Source: Candidatus Promineifilum breve
GTDB taxonomy: Bacteria > Chloroflexota > Anaerolineae > Promineifilales > Promineifilaceae
Direction: 5' to 3'
Assembly (NCBI RefSeq): GCF_900066015.1
Contig: NZ_LN890655.1
Span: 372,001-436,000, forward strand
Length of the DNA: 64,000 bases
Made by a program: the position numbers and the translations under genes
Shown: piece after piece, positions 7,493 to 16,955 of the stretch
How the letters are laid out: every line of letters begins with the position of its first letter
Position numbering within the stretch: the stretch's first letter is position 1
Notes under the pieces: model-generated
Seen by the model: the letters and a program-made list of their open reading frames with translations, nothing else
The model's database searches: none
Told to the model about the DNA's origin: nothing

Positions 7493-8705
7493 CTTCGTCG
7501 GGGTAAATCTCTCTGAGGGGTGGGACGATCTGCCGCCAGTCGAACCGGGCCGCGAAGGCCCGCGCGGCGGCGGCCATTTCGTCCCGCCTTTCGGGGTGGT
7601 CGAGCAACGCCACGATCGCTTCTACCCACTCCGCCGCCTGATCGGCCAGAATGATGTTGTCGCCGGGCGAGATGGCGAACCCCTCCGCCCCGATGGTCGT
7701 GGAGATGACAGCTTTGCCGGCGGCCATGGCCTCGATGAGTTTGAGGCGTGTCCCACTGCCTATGCGAAGGGGAATCACGTAGACGCTTGCCCCCGCCAGA
7801 TAGGGCTGCACCTCCGGCACCTTGCCGGTCAGCGTGACGCCGGCCAGCGCCCGCAGCGGCTCCAGACGCGGATGCGGCCGCTGGCCCACAATAGCAAATG
7901 TGGTCTGGGGACGGCGCTGCCGCACACCCGGCCACACCTGCACCGCAAACCACAGGATGCCATCGACGTTGGGCCGGTAATCCATCTTGCCGGTGAACAC
8001 CAGATCGTAGCGCAGGGCCGGGTCGGCCGGCGCGGCGGTGGCATATTCGCCCACGTCGATGGTGTTGGGGATGACGGTGATCGGTTTACTACCCTCGATC
8101 ATGGCCAGAAGGCGGTCGCGGTCGGTCTCGCTGACGGCCATCACCGCGTCGGCCGCCTCCAGCGCCCACCGCTCGAATCGCGCCAGGCGGCCGATTTGCA
8201 ACGCGGAGTATAGTGCCGCCGGCCAGCGCGACGGTTGGCCCAGGTCGGTCCGCAGGGCGCGGCGTTGCAGCGCCGTCTCGGCATTGTGGCAGTCGAGCAC
8301 GATACGCGGCGCGGATGGGTGGGCGCGAATTGTGCCGATAGTCGCGGCCAGCTCGATGCCCTCGATCTGCACCGCGTCGTAGCGGTGCGCCGATAGAGCC
8401 TCATTCAGCGCCCGGTCAAACTCCCCGCTGGCGAGGCGCAAAGCCACATCCGGCCGGCGGTTGGTGAAAAGTTGTCGCAGGCGCTCGGCCGTCGGGCGCG
8501 TGGGGGCCGGAACGGGAGGCAACACGTGGCAATAGCGGCGCAATGGCTCAAGTTGTACCGGGCTGCCCGCCTCGACGAAACTCAACAGCGTGATGCGATG
8601 GTGTTCGGCCAGGGCGCGCAGCATGTGGAAATTGCGCAAACTGGTTCCCTGTTGCGGGGGATAGGGCAATTGCGGGGTCAACATCAAAATCTCAGCCATA
8701 CCCAT
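7479..8705 (-). CDS. GT4 glycosyltransferase
   Basis: 408 aa with a GT-B fold. The N-terminal acceptor domain begins ILMLTPQLPYPPQQGT. The C-terminal half holds FTGKMDYRPNVDGILWF and PLRIGSGTRLKLIEAMAAGKAV, the E-x7-E nucleotide-sugar signature region of family GT4. The start at 8705 overlaps the stop of the upstream glycosyltransferase as TGATG, so translation is coupled; a second ATG is at 8699. Donor and acceptor cannot be told from sequence. It probably builds a surface glycan with its partner gene. Confidence 0.88.
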   Translation of the reverse strand: MGMAEILMLTPQLPYPPQQGTSLRNFHMLRALAEHHRITLLSFVEAGSPVQLEPLRRYCHVLPPVPAPTRPTAERLRQLFTNRRPDVALRLASGEFDRALNEALSAHRYDAVQIEGIELAATIGTIRAHPSAPRIVLDCHNAETALQRRALRTDLGQPSRWPAALYSALQIGRLARFERWALEAADAVMAVSETDRDRLLAMIEGSKPITVIPNTIDVGEYATAAPADPALRYDLVFTGKMDYRPNVDGILWFAVQVWPGVRQRRPQTTFAIVGQRPHPRLEPLRALAGVTLTGKVPEVQPYLAGASVYVIPLRIGSGTRLKLIEAMAAGKAVISTTIGAEGFAISPGDNIILADQAAEWVEAIVALLDHPERRDEMAAAARAFAARFDWRQIVPPLREIYPDEATAG

Positions 8706-9817
8706 CACCCGTTGCCGCCACGATACACGGCCAAGGTCGCGGCGGCCGTCTTCGCCCACGAGAATTGCTGGGCCTGCGCCCGCCCGGCCCGTCGCAAGCC
8801 GTCCGCCAGCCCGTCATCTGCCAGTACGCGCTGGAGGGCCTCCACCCAGGCAGCGACGTCATTGGGATCGAGCGACAGCGCCGCGTCGCCGACCACCTCC
8901 GGCAGCGAGCCGCGATCACTGGCAACCACTGGGCAATCGCACAGCATGGCCTCCAGCGCCGGCAGGCCGAACCCCTCATAATGGGACGGGAAGGCCAGGA
9001 CGCCGGCCGCGTGATAGAGATGGGCGAGTTGAACGTCGGCGACCCCGCTCAGGTGAAGGACGTGGTCGGCCAAGCCCAGGCGGGCGATGGCCTCGTAGAT
9101 CGCCGCGTCATTCCACCCTTTGCCACCGACCAGCACCAACGGGACATTGATCCCCTTCTCTGCCCGCAGCCGGTGATAGACCGCGAACAACGTTTCCAGA
9201 TTCTTGCGCGGTTCCAGCGTGCCGACGGTCAGAATGAAGCCGCGGGTCAGGTTGAATGTCGTCAGCGTTCGGTCTATATCTTCGGCCGCGTATGGATTGC
9301 TGAAGATGGGATTGGCCGCCAGATGGATGGTCGTCACCTTCTCCGGCGCGACGCCCAGCAAGTTGATCAGATCGGCGCGGGTGGCGTGGCTGTCGGCGAT
9401 GATGTGATCGGCCACCTTGACGGCCCAGGCAATCTGGTCGGCGTAATAGCGGCGGCTCTCGGCCGTCAGGAATTGCGGGTAATAGAGGAATGTCAGATCG
9501 TGAACCGTAATCACCCGGCGCGCGCCGGGGAGAATCGGAGGGATAAAGTCGGGGCTATGAATCACGTCCAGCCCCCGCCCCGTTAGCTCGACGGCCAATG
9601 AATATCGTTCCAGCGGGTGATGACAGGGTGTCCATAAATTGCTACGCGAAAATCCGTTGTTGTCCGGCAAAAAGGAACGCGCTTCGCCGCGCTTGTGAAA
9701 GATCGTATACCGTTCTTCGCCGGCCAGCGCGCCCAGGGCCTGAATCAGATAGATGGTGGCCTGACTGATTCCCCCCATGCGGTACGTCGGTAAGCGACAA
9801 TCGATGCCGATGTGCAT
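8705..9817 (-). CDS. GT4 glycosyltransferase (mannosyltransferase-like)
   Basis: 370 aa. Motifs include MHIGIDCRLPTYRMGGI, VHDLTFLYYP, TVGTLEPRKNLETL and PSHYEGFGLPALEAMLCDCPVV, the GT4 signature with both glutamates. The start at 9817 is chosen because the MHIGID strand is the usual first strand; the frame extends upstream without a ribosome site. First gene of a two-gene glycosyltransferase operon, divergent from the coiled-coil gene at 9948. GDP-mannose could come from ManC at 28.9 kb, but that link is a guess. Confidence 0.9.
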   Translation of the reverse strand: MHIGIDCRLPTYRMGGISQATIYLIQALGALAGEERYTIFHKRGEARSFLPDNNGFSRSNLWTPCHHPLERYSLAVELTGRGLDVIHSPDFIPPILPGARRVITVHDLTFLYYPQFLTAESRRYYADQIAWAVKVADHIIADSHATRADLINLLGVAPEKVTTIHLAANPIFSNPYAAEDIDRTLTTFNLTRGFILTVGTLEPRKNLETLFAVYHRLRAEKGINVPLVLVGGKGWNDAAIYEAIARLGLADHVLHLSGVADVQLAHLYHAAGVLAFPSHYEGFGLPALEAMLCDCPVVASDRGSLPEVVGDAALSLDPNDVAAWVEALQRVLADDGLADGLRRAGRAQAQQFSWAKTAAATLAVYRGGNG

Positions 9818-9947
9818 GGCGTTGAATTGTATGGCGCATGAGCAAATGATGGCAAGTTGGATTGCCCCCCAGCCGGTAGTATAATGCCGCCAACAAAGAT
9901 GAAAGAATTCACCACGGAACCTCACGGTTTATACGGATGGCAAGGCG

Positions 9948-11216
9948 ATGAGTAAGAATTCAAACCCGAGGCCGGGCGGCAGCAGCGCCCTCGATCAGGA
10001 AGTGGGCGAACTGCGCAAACGTCTGGAATGGCTGGACGAAGAGCGGCGCAAGTCGGCGCGCAAACTGGCCGAACTGGAACAGCGCGGCGAACTACAGGAG
10101 CGCGAATTGGTCAGCCGCGACCGCCGCATCCAGGACCTGGAAAAGCAGCTAGGGGTCGTCAATTCCCAGCTCTCGCGCATCCCGATGGTCGATACGCAAT
10201 TGTCGCAATTCAAGGACGACATCGTCAAGATGATCGAGCAATATGACAAGCGCCGTATCGACGCCGAACGGGAGCTTGACCGCCTGCGGCGCGTGGAACA
10301 TGAAGCCACTTCGCGCGAGATCGCCGATATTCGTAAAGAGTTGCCGGCCATCGGCCGCATCGAGCAAGTGTTGCCCCTGCGTCAGGCGGAGGAAGCCCGT
10401 CTGGCGAATCTGATTGGCGTCCAGCAAAACACTCTCACCCAGCTAAACTCCATGGTGGAAAACGTCGAACGGTCGTTGACCTTCCTGGAAGAGAAAGAGA
10501 AGCAGGACAGCCGCAACATCGGCGAGGTGCAGGCGGTGCTGTTGGAAATCAGCAAGCGCTGGGAACCGATCACCAACCGCCTGGAAATCCTGGGGCAAAA
10601 TCTTTCCAAGGTGCAGACCACCGCCCAGACCACCGGCGAAGCCCAGGTACTATTGCGCAAGAGCATCACTGACTGGACCGAACAGGTTCAGATCGGCGAA
10701 CACGAACGCAACCAACGCCTGGCCGGCTGGCAGCGCGCCATGGACGAGCACGAGACGGCCTTCCATCGCTTCAATCAGGACTGGGTTAAGTTCAACAACC
10801 AATACAACGAATCGCGCACGGCCGTCGAGACAATGCGCTCGCTGCAAACCCACCTGGAGCAGCAACAACGGGAAGCCAATGAGCTGGTGCGCGTCGAGTC
10901 CAAGCGTATGGAATCCCGCTGGGAACAGTTTGTGGTGGAGGATGCGCGCAAGTGGAAGAACTTCGAGGCCGACGCCTTGCAACGCCTGTCGATCAACGAC
11001 CGGCGCGAGCGCGAACTGCGCGAACAGATCCATGCCCTGGAGGAAGAACTGGAGCGCCTGACGGCCGATCTGACCCAAATCACCCGCATCCAGGCCGCCC
11101 AATCCGACGCCATCAAGAAGTGGCCGGTCGTGTGGCTGGATGAAGTGGAGAAGGCGCTGGAACAAAACCCCAATCGCCGCCGCCAACCGGCCCTTGTGCC
11201 GGTGCGCGAAGAGTAA
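9948..11216 (+). CDS. long coiled-coil protein of unknown function
   Basis: 422 aa, highly charged, with heptad-like E/K/R/L runs over almost the whole length (about residues 13-120, 150-240 and 260-395). No signal peptide, membrane segment or enzymatic motif. The N-terminal 15 residues are polar and disordered. It ends 24 nt before selB and is probably co-transcribed with it, but nothing ties it to selenium. It may be a structural or scaffolding protein. Confidence 0.75.
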   Translation: MSKNSNPRPGGSSALDQEVGELRKRLEWLDEERRKSARKLAELEQRGELQERELVSRDRRIQDLEKQLGVVNSQLSRIPMVDTQLSQFKDDIVKMIEQYDKRRIDAERELDRLRRVEHEATSREIADIRKELPAIGRIEQVLPLRQAEEARLANLIGVQQNTLTQLNSMVENVERSLTFLEEKEKQDSRNIGEVQAVLLEISKRWEPITNRLEILGQNLSKVQTTAQTTGEAQVLLRKSITDWTEQVQIGEHERNQRLAGWQRAMDEHETAFHRFNQDWVKFNNQYNESRTAVETMRSLQTHLEQQQREANELVRVESKRMESRWEQFVVEDARKWKNFEADALQRLSINDRRERELREQIHALEEELERLTADLTQITRIQAAQSDAIKKWPVVWLDEVEKALEQNPNRRRQPALVPVREE

Positions 11217-11240
11217 CCGCCGCGTATCGCCTGAACCTCC

Positions 11241-13121
11241 ATGCACGTCATCGGCACGGCCGGCCACGTCGACCACGGTAAATCGACCCTCGTCCAGGCG
11301 CTGACCGGCATCGACCCCGACCGGCTGGCCGAAGAGAAAGCGCGGGAGATGACCATCGACCTGGGCTTCGCCTGGCTATCCCTGGCCGGCGAAGAGGTCG
11401 GCATCGTTGACGTGCCCGGCCACCGCGACTTTATCGAAAATATGCTGGCCGGCATCGGTGGCATCGACCTCGTGCTCTTCGTCATCGCCGCCGACGAAGG
11501 CATCATGCCCCAAACCCGCGAACATCTGGCGATCGTGGACTTGCTGCAAATCGAGCATGGCATTGTCGCCCTGACCAAATGCGATCTGGTCGATGATCCC
11601 GATTGGCTCGATCTGGTGACCCTGGAGATTGGCGACGCATTGCAGGGTACGGTATTGGCCGGCGCGCCGATCGTGCCCGTCTCGGCCCGCATCGGCCGGG
11701 GGTTGGATCAGCTAAGACAAACACTGGCCCAGACCCTGAGCCAACTCGAACCGAAAACAGACCGTGGGCAGGCGCGCTTACCCATCGACCGCGTCTTCAC
11801 CATGCCGGGCTTCGGCACCATCGTCACCGGCACGCTGATCGACGGTCGCCTGCGCGTCGGCGACGAGATCGAAGCGCAACCGGGTGGTTTGACGGGGCGT
11901 GTGCGCGGCCTGCAAACACACAAAGTGAAGCGCGAGGTCGCCCATCCCGGCAGCCGCGTGGCCGTCAACCTGACCAACATCAGCCGCGAAGAGCTACGCC
12001 GCGGGCAAGTGATCGCGCCACGGGGTTTCCTGCGCCCGTCCCGTCTGCTGGATGTCGCCTATCGTCACCTGCCCGATGCCGATGCCCCCCTGGCCCATAA
12101 CGCCGAGGTGAAAGTCTTCATCGGCGCGGCCGAAGTGACGGCCCATGCCCGCCTCATCGGTCAGGAAGCCCTACCGCCCGGCCAATCGGGTTGGGTGCAG
12201 TTGGCCTTGGCCGAGCCATTGGCCGTCCTGCGCGGCGACCGCTTCATCCTGCGCCGCGCATCGCCGGGGTCGACGCTGGGCGGCGGCCGCGTCCTGGACG
12301 CCAACCCCGGCCGGCGGCACCGCCGTTTCCGCGCCGACGTGGTCGAACGTTTTCGCGCCTTGGAGGAAGACGCCCCGGCTGAATTGCTGCTGGCCGCCCT
12401 GCTCCGCTGGGGGCCGCTGCCACCGGCTACGTTGATCGAGAAGTCCGGTTTGCCGCCGGCGGCGGGCCGGTCGGCACTACAGGACCTGATTGCTGCCGGC
12501 CAGGTCATCGATCTGGGCAAGACGGTCATCGCCGCCACTAGCTGGCGCGGACTCATTGAGCGTGCACCACAGGAATTGGCCGAATACCATCGCCAGTATC
12601 CCCTCCGTCTGGGGATGGAACGCGAGGAATTGCGCGCTCGGCTTCAGGTTCCGGCGGTCGTTTACGTTTCACTATGCGAAATCATGGTTGGCAATGGTGA
12701 AATAGTTGAAGCGGGCGCTGTCCTACGACGGCCCGACCACCGCATTACTTTTACGCCCGGTCAGCAAGACGCCATCACCCGGTTGATGACCTTCCTGGAC
12801 AGTCGCGGCATTATGGCCCCCAGCGTCAAGGAATGTCAGGCGATCGTCGATCCGGCTACCTTTCTGGCCCTGAGTGACCTGGGTCGGGTCAAGGCGATCA
12901 CGGCCGATGTGGTCTACGCCACTGACCTCTACGACCAACTGATTGACCGATTGACAACTTTTCTGCATCAGCAAGGGTCAATCACCGTCGCCGAAGCTCG
13001 CGATTTGCTGGGCGCCAGCCGCAAATATGCCATCGCTTTGTTGGAGCACATGGACGAGCGACGCATCACCCGCCGCGCCAGCGACGTGCGTACCCCCGCC
13101 CGCCCCCTCCCTGCCCCCTAG
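11241..13121 (+). CDS. selB: selenocysteine-specific elongation factor SelB
   Basis: 626 aa, the usual SelB size. The GTPase domain begins at residue 1 with GTAGHVDHGKST (G1), then DVPGHRDF (G3) and LTKCDLV (G4). EF-Tu-like domains II and III follow to about residue 340, and winged-helix repeats at about 370-626 bind the SECIS hairpin. SelB delivers Sec-tRNA to UGA codons. With the UGA-containing selD in the same window it shows that this organism decodes selenocysteine. selA and selC are not in the window. Confidence 0.96.
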   Translation: MHVIGTAGHVDHGKSTLVQALTGIDPDRLAEEKAREMTIDLGFAWLSLAGEEVGIVDVPGHRDFIENMLAGIGGIDLVLFVIAADEGIMPQTREHLAIVDLLQIEHGIVALTKCDLVDDPDWLDLVTLEIGDALQGTVLAGAPIVPVSARIGRGLDQLRQTLAQTLSQLEPKTDRGQARLPIDRVFTMPGFGTIVTGTLIDGRLRVGDEIEAQPGGLTGRVRGLQTHKVKREVAHPGSRVAVNLTNISREELRRGQVIAPRGFLRPSRLLDVAYRHLPDADAPLAHNAEVKVFIGAAEVTAHARLIGQEALPPGQSGWVQLALAEPLAVLRGDRFILRRASPGSTLGGGRVLDANPGRRHRRFRADVVERFRALEEDAPAELLLAALLRWGPLPPATLIEKSGLPPAAGRSALQDLIAAGQVIDLGKTVIAATSWRGLIERAPQELAEYHRQYPLRLGMEREELRARLQVPAVVYVSLCEIMVGNGEIVEAGAVLRRPDHRITFTPGQQDAITRLMTFLDSRGIMAPSVKECQAIVDPATFLALSDLGRVKAITADVVYATDLYDQLIDRLTTFLHQQGSITVAEARDLLGASRKYAIALLEHMDERRITRRASDVRTPARPLPAP

Positions 13122-13146
13122 CTCGCCCCATCGCACCATCGCACAC

Positions 13147-13175
13147 TTGACATATTGTTCGCAGAGAACTATTAT
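13147..13175 (+). promoter_or_regulatory. strong sigma70-type promoter for the PA14 protein
   Basis: A perfect TTGACA (13147-13152), a 17-nt spacer and TATTAT (13170-13175), about 100 nt upstream of the PA14 gene start. Confidence 0.75.
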
Positions 13176-13273
13176 TATGTCATGTGTCGTCAGCGCGATT
13201 GTTCGTGCTGGTTAATCCTATTTGGCCCTCGCCGATCGAGATGGCGCGGTTGTGCGTCAACAGGAGAATTTCA

Positions 13274-15070
13274 ATGGACAGGTGGCATGGTTTCGGAAGA
13301 GTGCGCAACGTCCTGGCAGCAATCTTTCTCTCCGCCTTTATTATCGCCGCATTGAGCAGCAGCTCCCTGAACCTGAGCGCCCAGGGTGGCGCCTGGGAAG
13401 GCAAATACTGGAACAACCGGAATCTGTCCGGCAATCCGGTGCTGGTGCGGCAGGATGCCGGCATCAACTTCGACTGGGGCGCCGGCTCCCCGGCATATGA
13501 AATATTCACCGACAACTTCTCCGCCCAATGGACGCAGACGGCGAATTTGCCGGCCGGCACCTACCGTTTCTCGGCCACGACCGATGACGGCATGCGCGTC
13601 TGGGTCGATAACGTGCTGATCATCGATGTCTGGTTCGACAGCCAGGCCCACACGGTCAACGCCGACGTCTTCCTGGGCGCGGGCAACCACACCATCGTCG
13701 TCCAGTATTTCGAGGCGGGCGGCGTGGCCGTGGCCAAGATGAACTTCGTCCAGGTGGGCGGCACGACGCCGCCGCCGACCGGCGGCCAGCCCTGGTTCAA
13801 TGAATATTTCACCAATACCAACCTGAGCGGCACGCCGGCGCTGACCGGCACGACCTCGGCCGTCAACTTCAACTGGGGCTTCGGCACGCCCGCCCCCGGT
13901 TTCCCGGCCGATTTCTTCTCCGTGCGCTGGGTGCGCAACCTGCCGGTGGAGGCCGGGCGCTATCGCTTCAGTGTCACGTCCGATGACGGCGTCCGGGTAT
14001 GGGTCAACAATATCCTCATCATCGATCAGTGGCGCGTTCAGGCGGCCACGACGCACCAGGCCGACATCGATCTGCCCGCCGGCAATGTTCCCATCAAGGT
14101 GGAATATTTCGAGAATACCGAACGGGCCTATGTGGTACTGAACTGGACGCGGCTATCGACCACCCCGCCGCCGGCCACGGGCGCCTCCCACGCCGAATAC
14201 TTCAACAATATGAACCTGGGCGGTTCGCCCGTGCTGGTGCGCGATGAGGCGGCGATCAATTACAACTGGGGCCACGGCTCGCCCGCGGCCCAGGTGCCGG
14301 TCGACCGTTTCTCCGCCCGCTGGACGGCCAACCTCACCCTGACCCCCGGCCGCTACCGCTTCTCGGCCACCAGCGATGACGGCGTGCGCGTGTGGGTCAA
14401 CAACCAGTTGCTCATCGATGCCTGGTTCGACCGCCCGGCGCGCACCTTCACCGGCGAATACGACGTCGGCGCGGGCGCCATCCCGGTGCGGGTGGAGTAT
14501 TACGAGAATACCAATCTGGCCGAAATGCGCTTTGGCTACTCGCTCGTCTCCGGCCAGCCCGGCACCGGCGGCCAATACCCCGGCACGGCCACGGTTACGT
14601 CCTACCGGCTGAACGTGCGGCGCGGGCCGGGCACGAACTTCGCCATCATCACCCGGCTGAACACGGGCAACGTCGTGAACCTGACCGGCTATCGCAATGG
14701 CGACGCCACCTGGGTGCAGGTCGCGCTGGCGGACGGGACGACCGGCTGGGTCAGCGCGCTCTACGTCCGCACCAGTATCCCCATCAGCGGCCTTATCCCG
14801 CTGACACCCACGACGCCCAACCCACCGCCGCCCACAACCGGCGGAACCGGGACGGTCATCACCGGCATGTTGAACGTCCGCACCGGGCCGGGCGTCGGCT
14901 TCGCGGCCTTCACGACGGTCAGCAATGGCGCGACCGTAACCCTGCTGGGGCGCGATGCGACGGCCACCTGGGTCAAGGTCATCCTTCGCGACGGCCGCCA
15001 GGGTTGGGTGAATGCCTCCTTCCTGAGCACCACCGTGCCGGTCGGCAATCTGCCGATCATCAATATCTAG
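13274..15070 (+). CDS. secreted protein with three PA14 and two SH3b domains
   Basis: 598 aa. Residues 1-40 are a signal peptide (hydrophobic AAIFLSAFIIAALSS). Three PA14 beta-barrel repeats follow, each starting with a WxxxYF/YWNN pattern and containing RFSxTxDDGxRVWV and a VEYFEN-type strand (about 45-175, 180-300 and 310-430). Two bacterial SH3 domains follow (about 440-520 and 545-595: LNVRRGPGTNF, LNVRTGPGVGF). PA14 domains usually bind glycans, and SH3b domains bind peptidoglycan or peptides, so a wall-associated carbohydrate-binding role is likely. AGGAG lies 7 nt before the ATG at 13274. Monocistronic, with its own promoter and a strong terminator. Confidence 0.9.
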   Translation: MDRWHGFGRVRNVLAAIFLSAFIIAALSSSSLNLSAQGGAWEGKYWNNRNLSGNPVLVRQDAGINFDWGAGSPAYEIFTDNFSAQWTQTANLPAGTYRFSATTDDGMRVWVDNVLIIDVWFDSQAHTVNADVFLGAGNHTIVVQYFEAGGVAVAKMNFVQVGGTTPPPTGGQPWFNEYFTNTNLSGTPALTGTTSAVNFNWGFGTPAPGFPADFFSVRWVRNLPVEAGRYRFSVTSDDGVRVWVNNILIIDQWRVQAATTHQADIDLPAGNVPIKVEYFENTERAYVVLNWTRLSTTPPPATGASHAEYFNNMNLGGSPVLVRDEAAINYNWGHGSPAAQVPVDRFSARWTANLTLTPGRYRFSATSDDGVRVWVNNQLLIDAWFDRPARTFTGEYDVGAGAIPVRVEYYENTNLAEMRFGYSLVSGQPGTGGQYPGTATVTSYRLNVRRGPGTNFAIITRLNTGNVVNLTGYRNGDATWVQVALADGTTGWVSALYVRTSIPISGLIPLTPTTPNPPPPTTGGTGTVITGMLNVRTGPGVGFAAFTTVSNGATVTLLGRDATATWVKVILRDGRQGWVNASFLSTTVPVGNLPIINI

Positions 15071-15090
15071 CCCACGCCTCCAATCAATCA

Positions 15091-15126
15091 GCCTCCCCGG
15101 TCGTTGACCGGGGAGGCTTTTTTGTT
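15091..15126 (+). terminator. strong Rho-independent terminator
   Basis: A 12-bp perfect stem, GCCTCCCCGGTC/GACCGGGGAGGC, with a 3-nt loop, followed by TTTTTTGTTTT. It closes the PA14 gene unit. Confidence 0.95.
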
Positions 15127-15199
15127 TTGGCTACGCGGCGCGGGCAAATTAGAATACAATTTCAATCAATCGTTAACGGCCGCTCGCCCGAAACAGCTG

Positions 15200-15754
15200 A
15201 TGTTCTCCTTCGAGTTCCCCCCACTAACCGGCGACATCCTGCTGGGCGCAATCCTGATTTTCGCCTTGCGCGTTGTCGGCATCGCCATCAGCACCCTGCG
15301 CGTTCTGGCCATGATGCGCGGCAAACGCGCGGCGGCCTTCGTGGCCGGCTTCTTCGAGGTCCTGACCTACGTGATCGCCATTGCCGAAGTGGTCAACAAT
15401 CTTGATAATATCTGGAATGTCCTGGGCTACTGTCTGGGCTTTTCCGTCGGCACCGTGGCCGGGATGATCCTCGATGAGCGAACGGCTTCGGGCTTCATCA
15501 ATGTGCGCATCATCTCCCGCTACAAGGCGCAGAGCATCGTCGAGGAGATTCATCAGGCCGGGTTTGGCGCCACTGTTGGCTGGGGGCACGGGCGAGGCGG
15601 CACGGTCGGCATGATCGTGGCCGTCGTGGGGCGCAAGGATGCCGACCGCATTTGTGCCATTGCCGAGAACGTCGATGCCAATGCCTTCATTACCATCGAA
15701 GACGCCCGCTCCGTTCGGCGCGGGTACATCCAAATGAATCGCCTGGAAAGATAA
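15200..15754 (+). CDS. UPF0316/DUF2179 membrane protein
   Basis: 184 aa. Three membrane segments lie in the first 95 residues (ILLGAILIFALRVVG, AFVAGFFEVLTYVIAIAEV, YCLGFSVGTVAGM), followed by a soluble DUF2179-type alpha/beta domain (IISRYKAQSIVEEIHQAG, GMIVAVVGRKDADRI). This is the UPF0316 (YebE-type) layout, with no assigned biochemical role. The start at 15200 is chosen because the frame upstream runs into the terminator. Followed 26 nt later by a small acidic gene. Confidence 0.85.
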   Translation: MFSFEFPPLTGDILLGAILIFALRVVGIAISTLRVLAMMRGKRAAAFVAGFFEVLTYVIAIAEVVNNLDNIWNVLGYCLGFSVGTVAGMILDERTASGFINVRIISRYKAQSIVEEIHQAGFGATVGWGHGRGGTVGMIVAVVGRKDADRICAIAENVDANAFITIEDARSVRRGYIQMNRLER

Positions 15755-15780
15755 GTTGCCGGCGTGACAGGAGCAAACCT

Positions 15781-16035
15781 ATGAACGCGATTACCCTTCT
15801 GGACGGTAGTTTGAAGTTGTCGATTTATTACGATGCATCGGACCGCGAATTTGACGACGATATCTGTCTGTCATTCGAGGAAGATTGCCCGGAAGAAGAA
15901 AAACTATTCAAGGCGGATGAAGTCAGCCTCTATCTGACCCCGGAGCAAACGGCGCTGATCGTCCTGGAACTGAATCGGGCGTTGCAGGCGTATCGCCACG
16001 ACCAAACAACCGATGAAGGCCGCGCACCCGGCTGA
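15781..16035 (+). CDS. small acidic protein of unknown function
   Basis: 84 aa, rich in Asp and Glu (FDDDICLSFEEDCPEEEKLF), predicted beta then a C-terminal helix (TPEQTALIVLELNRALQAYR). No known family is recognised. AGGAG lies 7 nt upstream of the ATG at 15781. It sits between the UPF0316 gene and panB, 50 nt before panB. Confidence 0.7.
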   Translation: MNAITLLDGSLKLSIYYDASDREFDDDICLSFEEDCPEEEKLFKADEVSLYLTPEQTALIVLELNRALQAYRHDQTTDEGRAPG

Positions 16036-16085
16036 CAGGTCGAGCCGCCGCGACAACCGGCCAGAGTCTGTAATGGGAATACTGT

Positions 16086-16949
16086 ATGACGAGTAACACG
16101 AACCGCAAGAAAGTTTCGCTCCTCGATTTGCAGGCCAAGAAGCAGCGCGGCGAACCGATCACCATGCTGACCGCCTACGATTATACCGGCGCGCTGCTGG
16201 TCGACCGGGCGGAGATCGACACCATCCTGGTGGGCGATTCGCTGGGCATGGTCGTAATGGGCCTGGACAGCACGGTTCCGGTGACAATGGATGAAATGCT
16301 CCACCACTGCCGCGCCGTCGCGCGTGGGGCAACCTATGCCCATTTGATCGGCGATATGCCGTTCATGTCCTATCAGGCTGACGTGAGCGAGGCCGTGCGC
16401 AACGCGGGCCGCATGCTGAAGGAAGGCCACGTTGATAGCATCAAGCTGGAGGGGGGGCGCGAGATGGCCGCCACGGTGCGGGCCATCGTCGCCGCCGGGA
16501 TCGCCGTCATGGGCCACATTGGACTGACGCCGCAATCGCTGAGCAAATTGGGCGGCTTCCGGGCGCAGGGGCGCACGGCCGAGGCCGCCCGCCGGCTGCT
16601 CGACGACGCCCTGGCCCTGGAAGACGCGGGCTGCTATGCCATCGTCCTGGAGGCCGTGCCCGCGCCGGTGGCGGCCGAGATCAGCCGCCGCCTGCGCATC
16701 CCCACCATCGGCATCGGCGCCGGGCCGGGTTGCGATGGGCAGGTGCTGGTCTTCCACGACATCCTCGGGCTGTACGACCGCCTCCAGCCGCGCTTTGTCA
16801 AGGAGTATGCCCAGCTCCAGCAGCCGATCCTCGACGCCTTCGTCGCCTATCGCGAGGACACGGTTCACCATCGCTTTCCCACGGCCGAACATTCCTTCTC
16901 AATGAATGCCGAGGAACTGGAGGCTTTTCAAAAAAGCCTGGAAGAGTAG
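16086..16949 (+). CDS. panB: 3-methyl-2-oxobutanoate hydroxymethyltransferase
   Basis: 287 aa, normal length. The family signatures are clear: ITMLTAYDYTGALLVDRAEID, LVGDSLGMVVMG, VSEAVRNAGRML, KLEGG, GHIGLTPQS and IGIGAGPGCDGQVLVFHD. It transfers a methylene group from 5,10-methylene-THF to alpha-ketoisovalerate to give ketopantoate, the first step of pantothenate synthesis. First gene of the panB-panE-panC operon; panE begins 6 nt after its stop. Confidence 0.97.
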   Translation: MTSNTNRKKVSLLDLQAKKQRGEPITMLTAYDYTGALLVDRAEIDTILVGDSLGMVVMGLDSTVPVTMDEMLHHCRAVARGATYAHLIGDMPFMSYQADVSEAVRNAGRMLKEGHVDSIKLEGGREMAATVRAIVAAGIAVMGHIGLTPQSLSKLGGFRAQGRTAEAARRLLDDALALEDAGCYAIVLEAVPAPVAAEISRRLRIPTIGIGAGPGCDGQVLVFHDILGLYDRLQPRFVKEYAQLQQPILDAFVAYREDTVHHRFPTAEHSFSMNAEELEAFQKSLEE

Positions 16950-16955
16950 GCGGCC

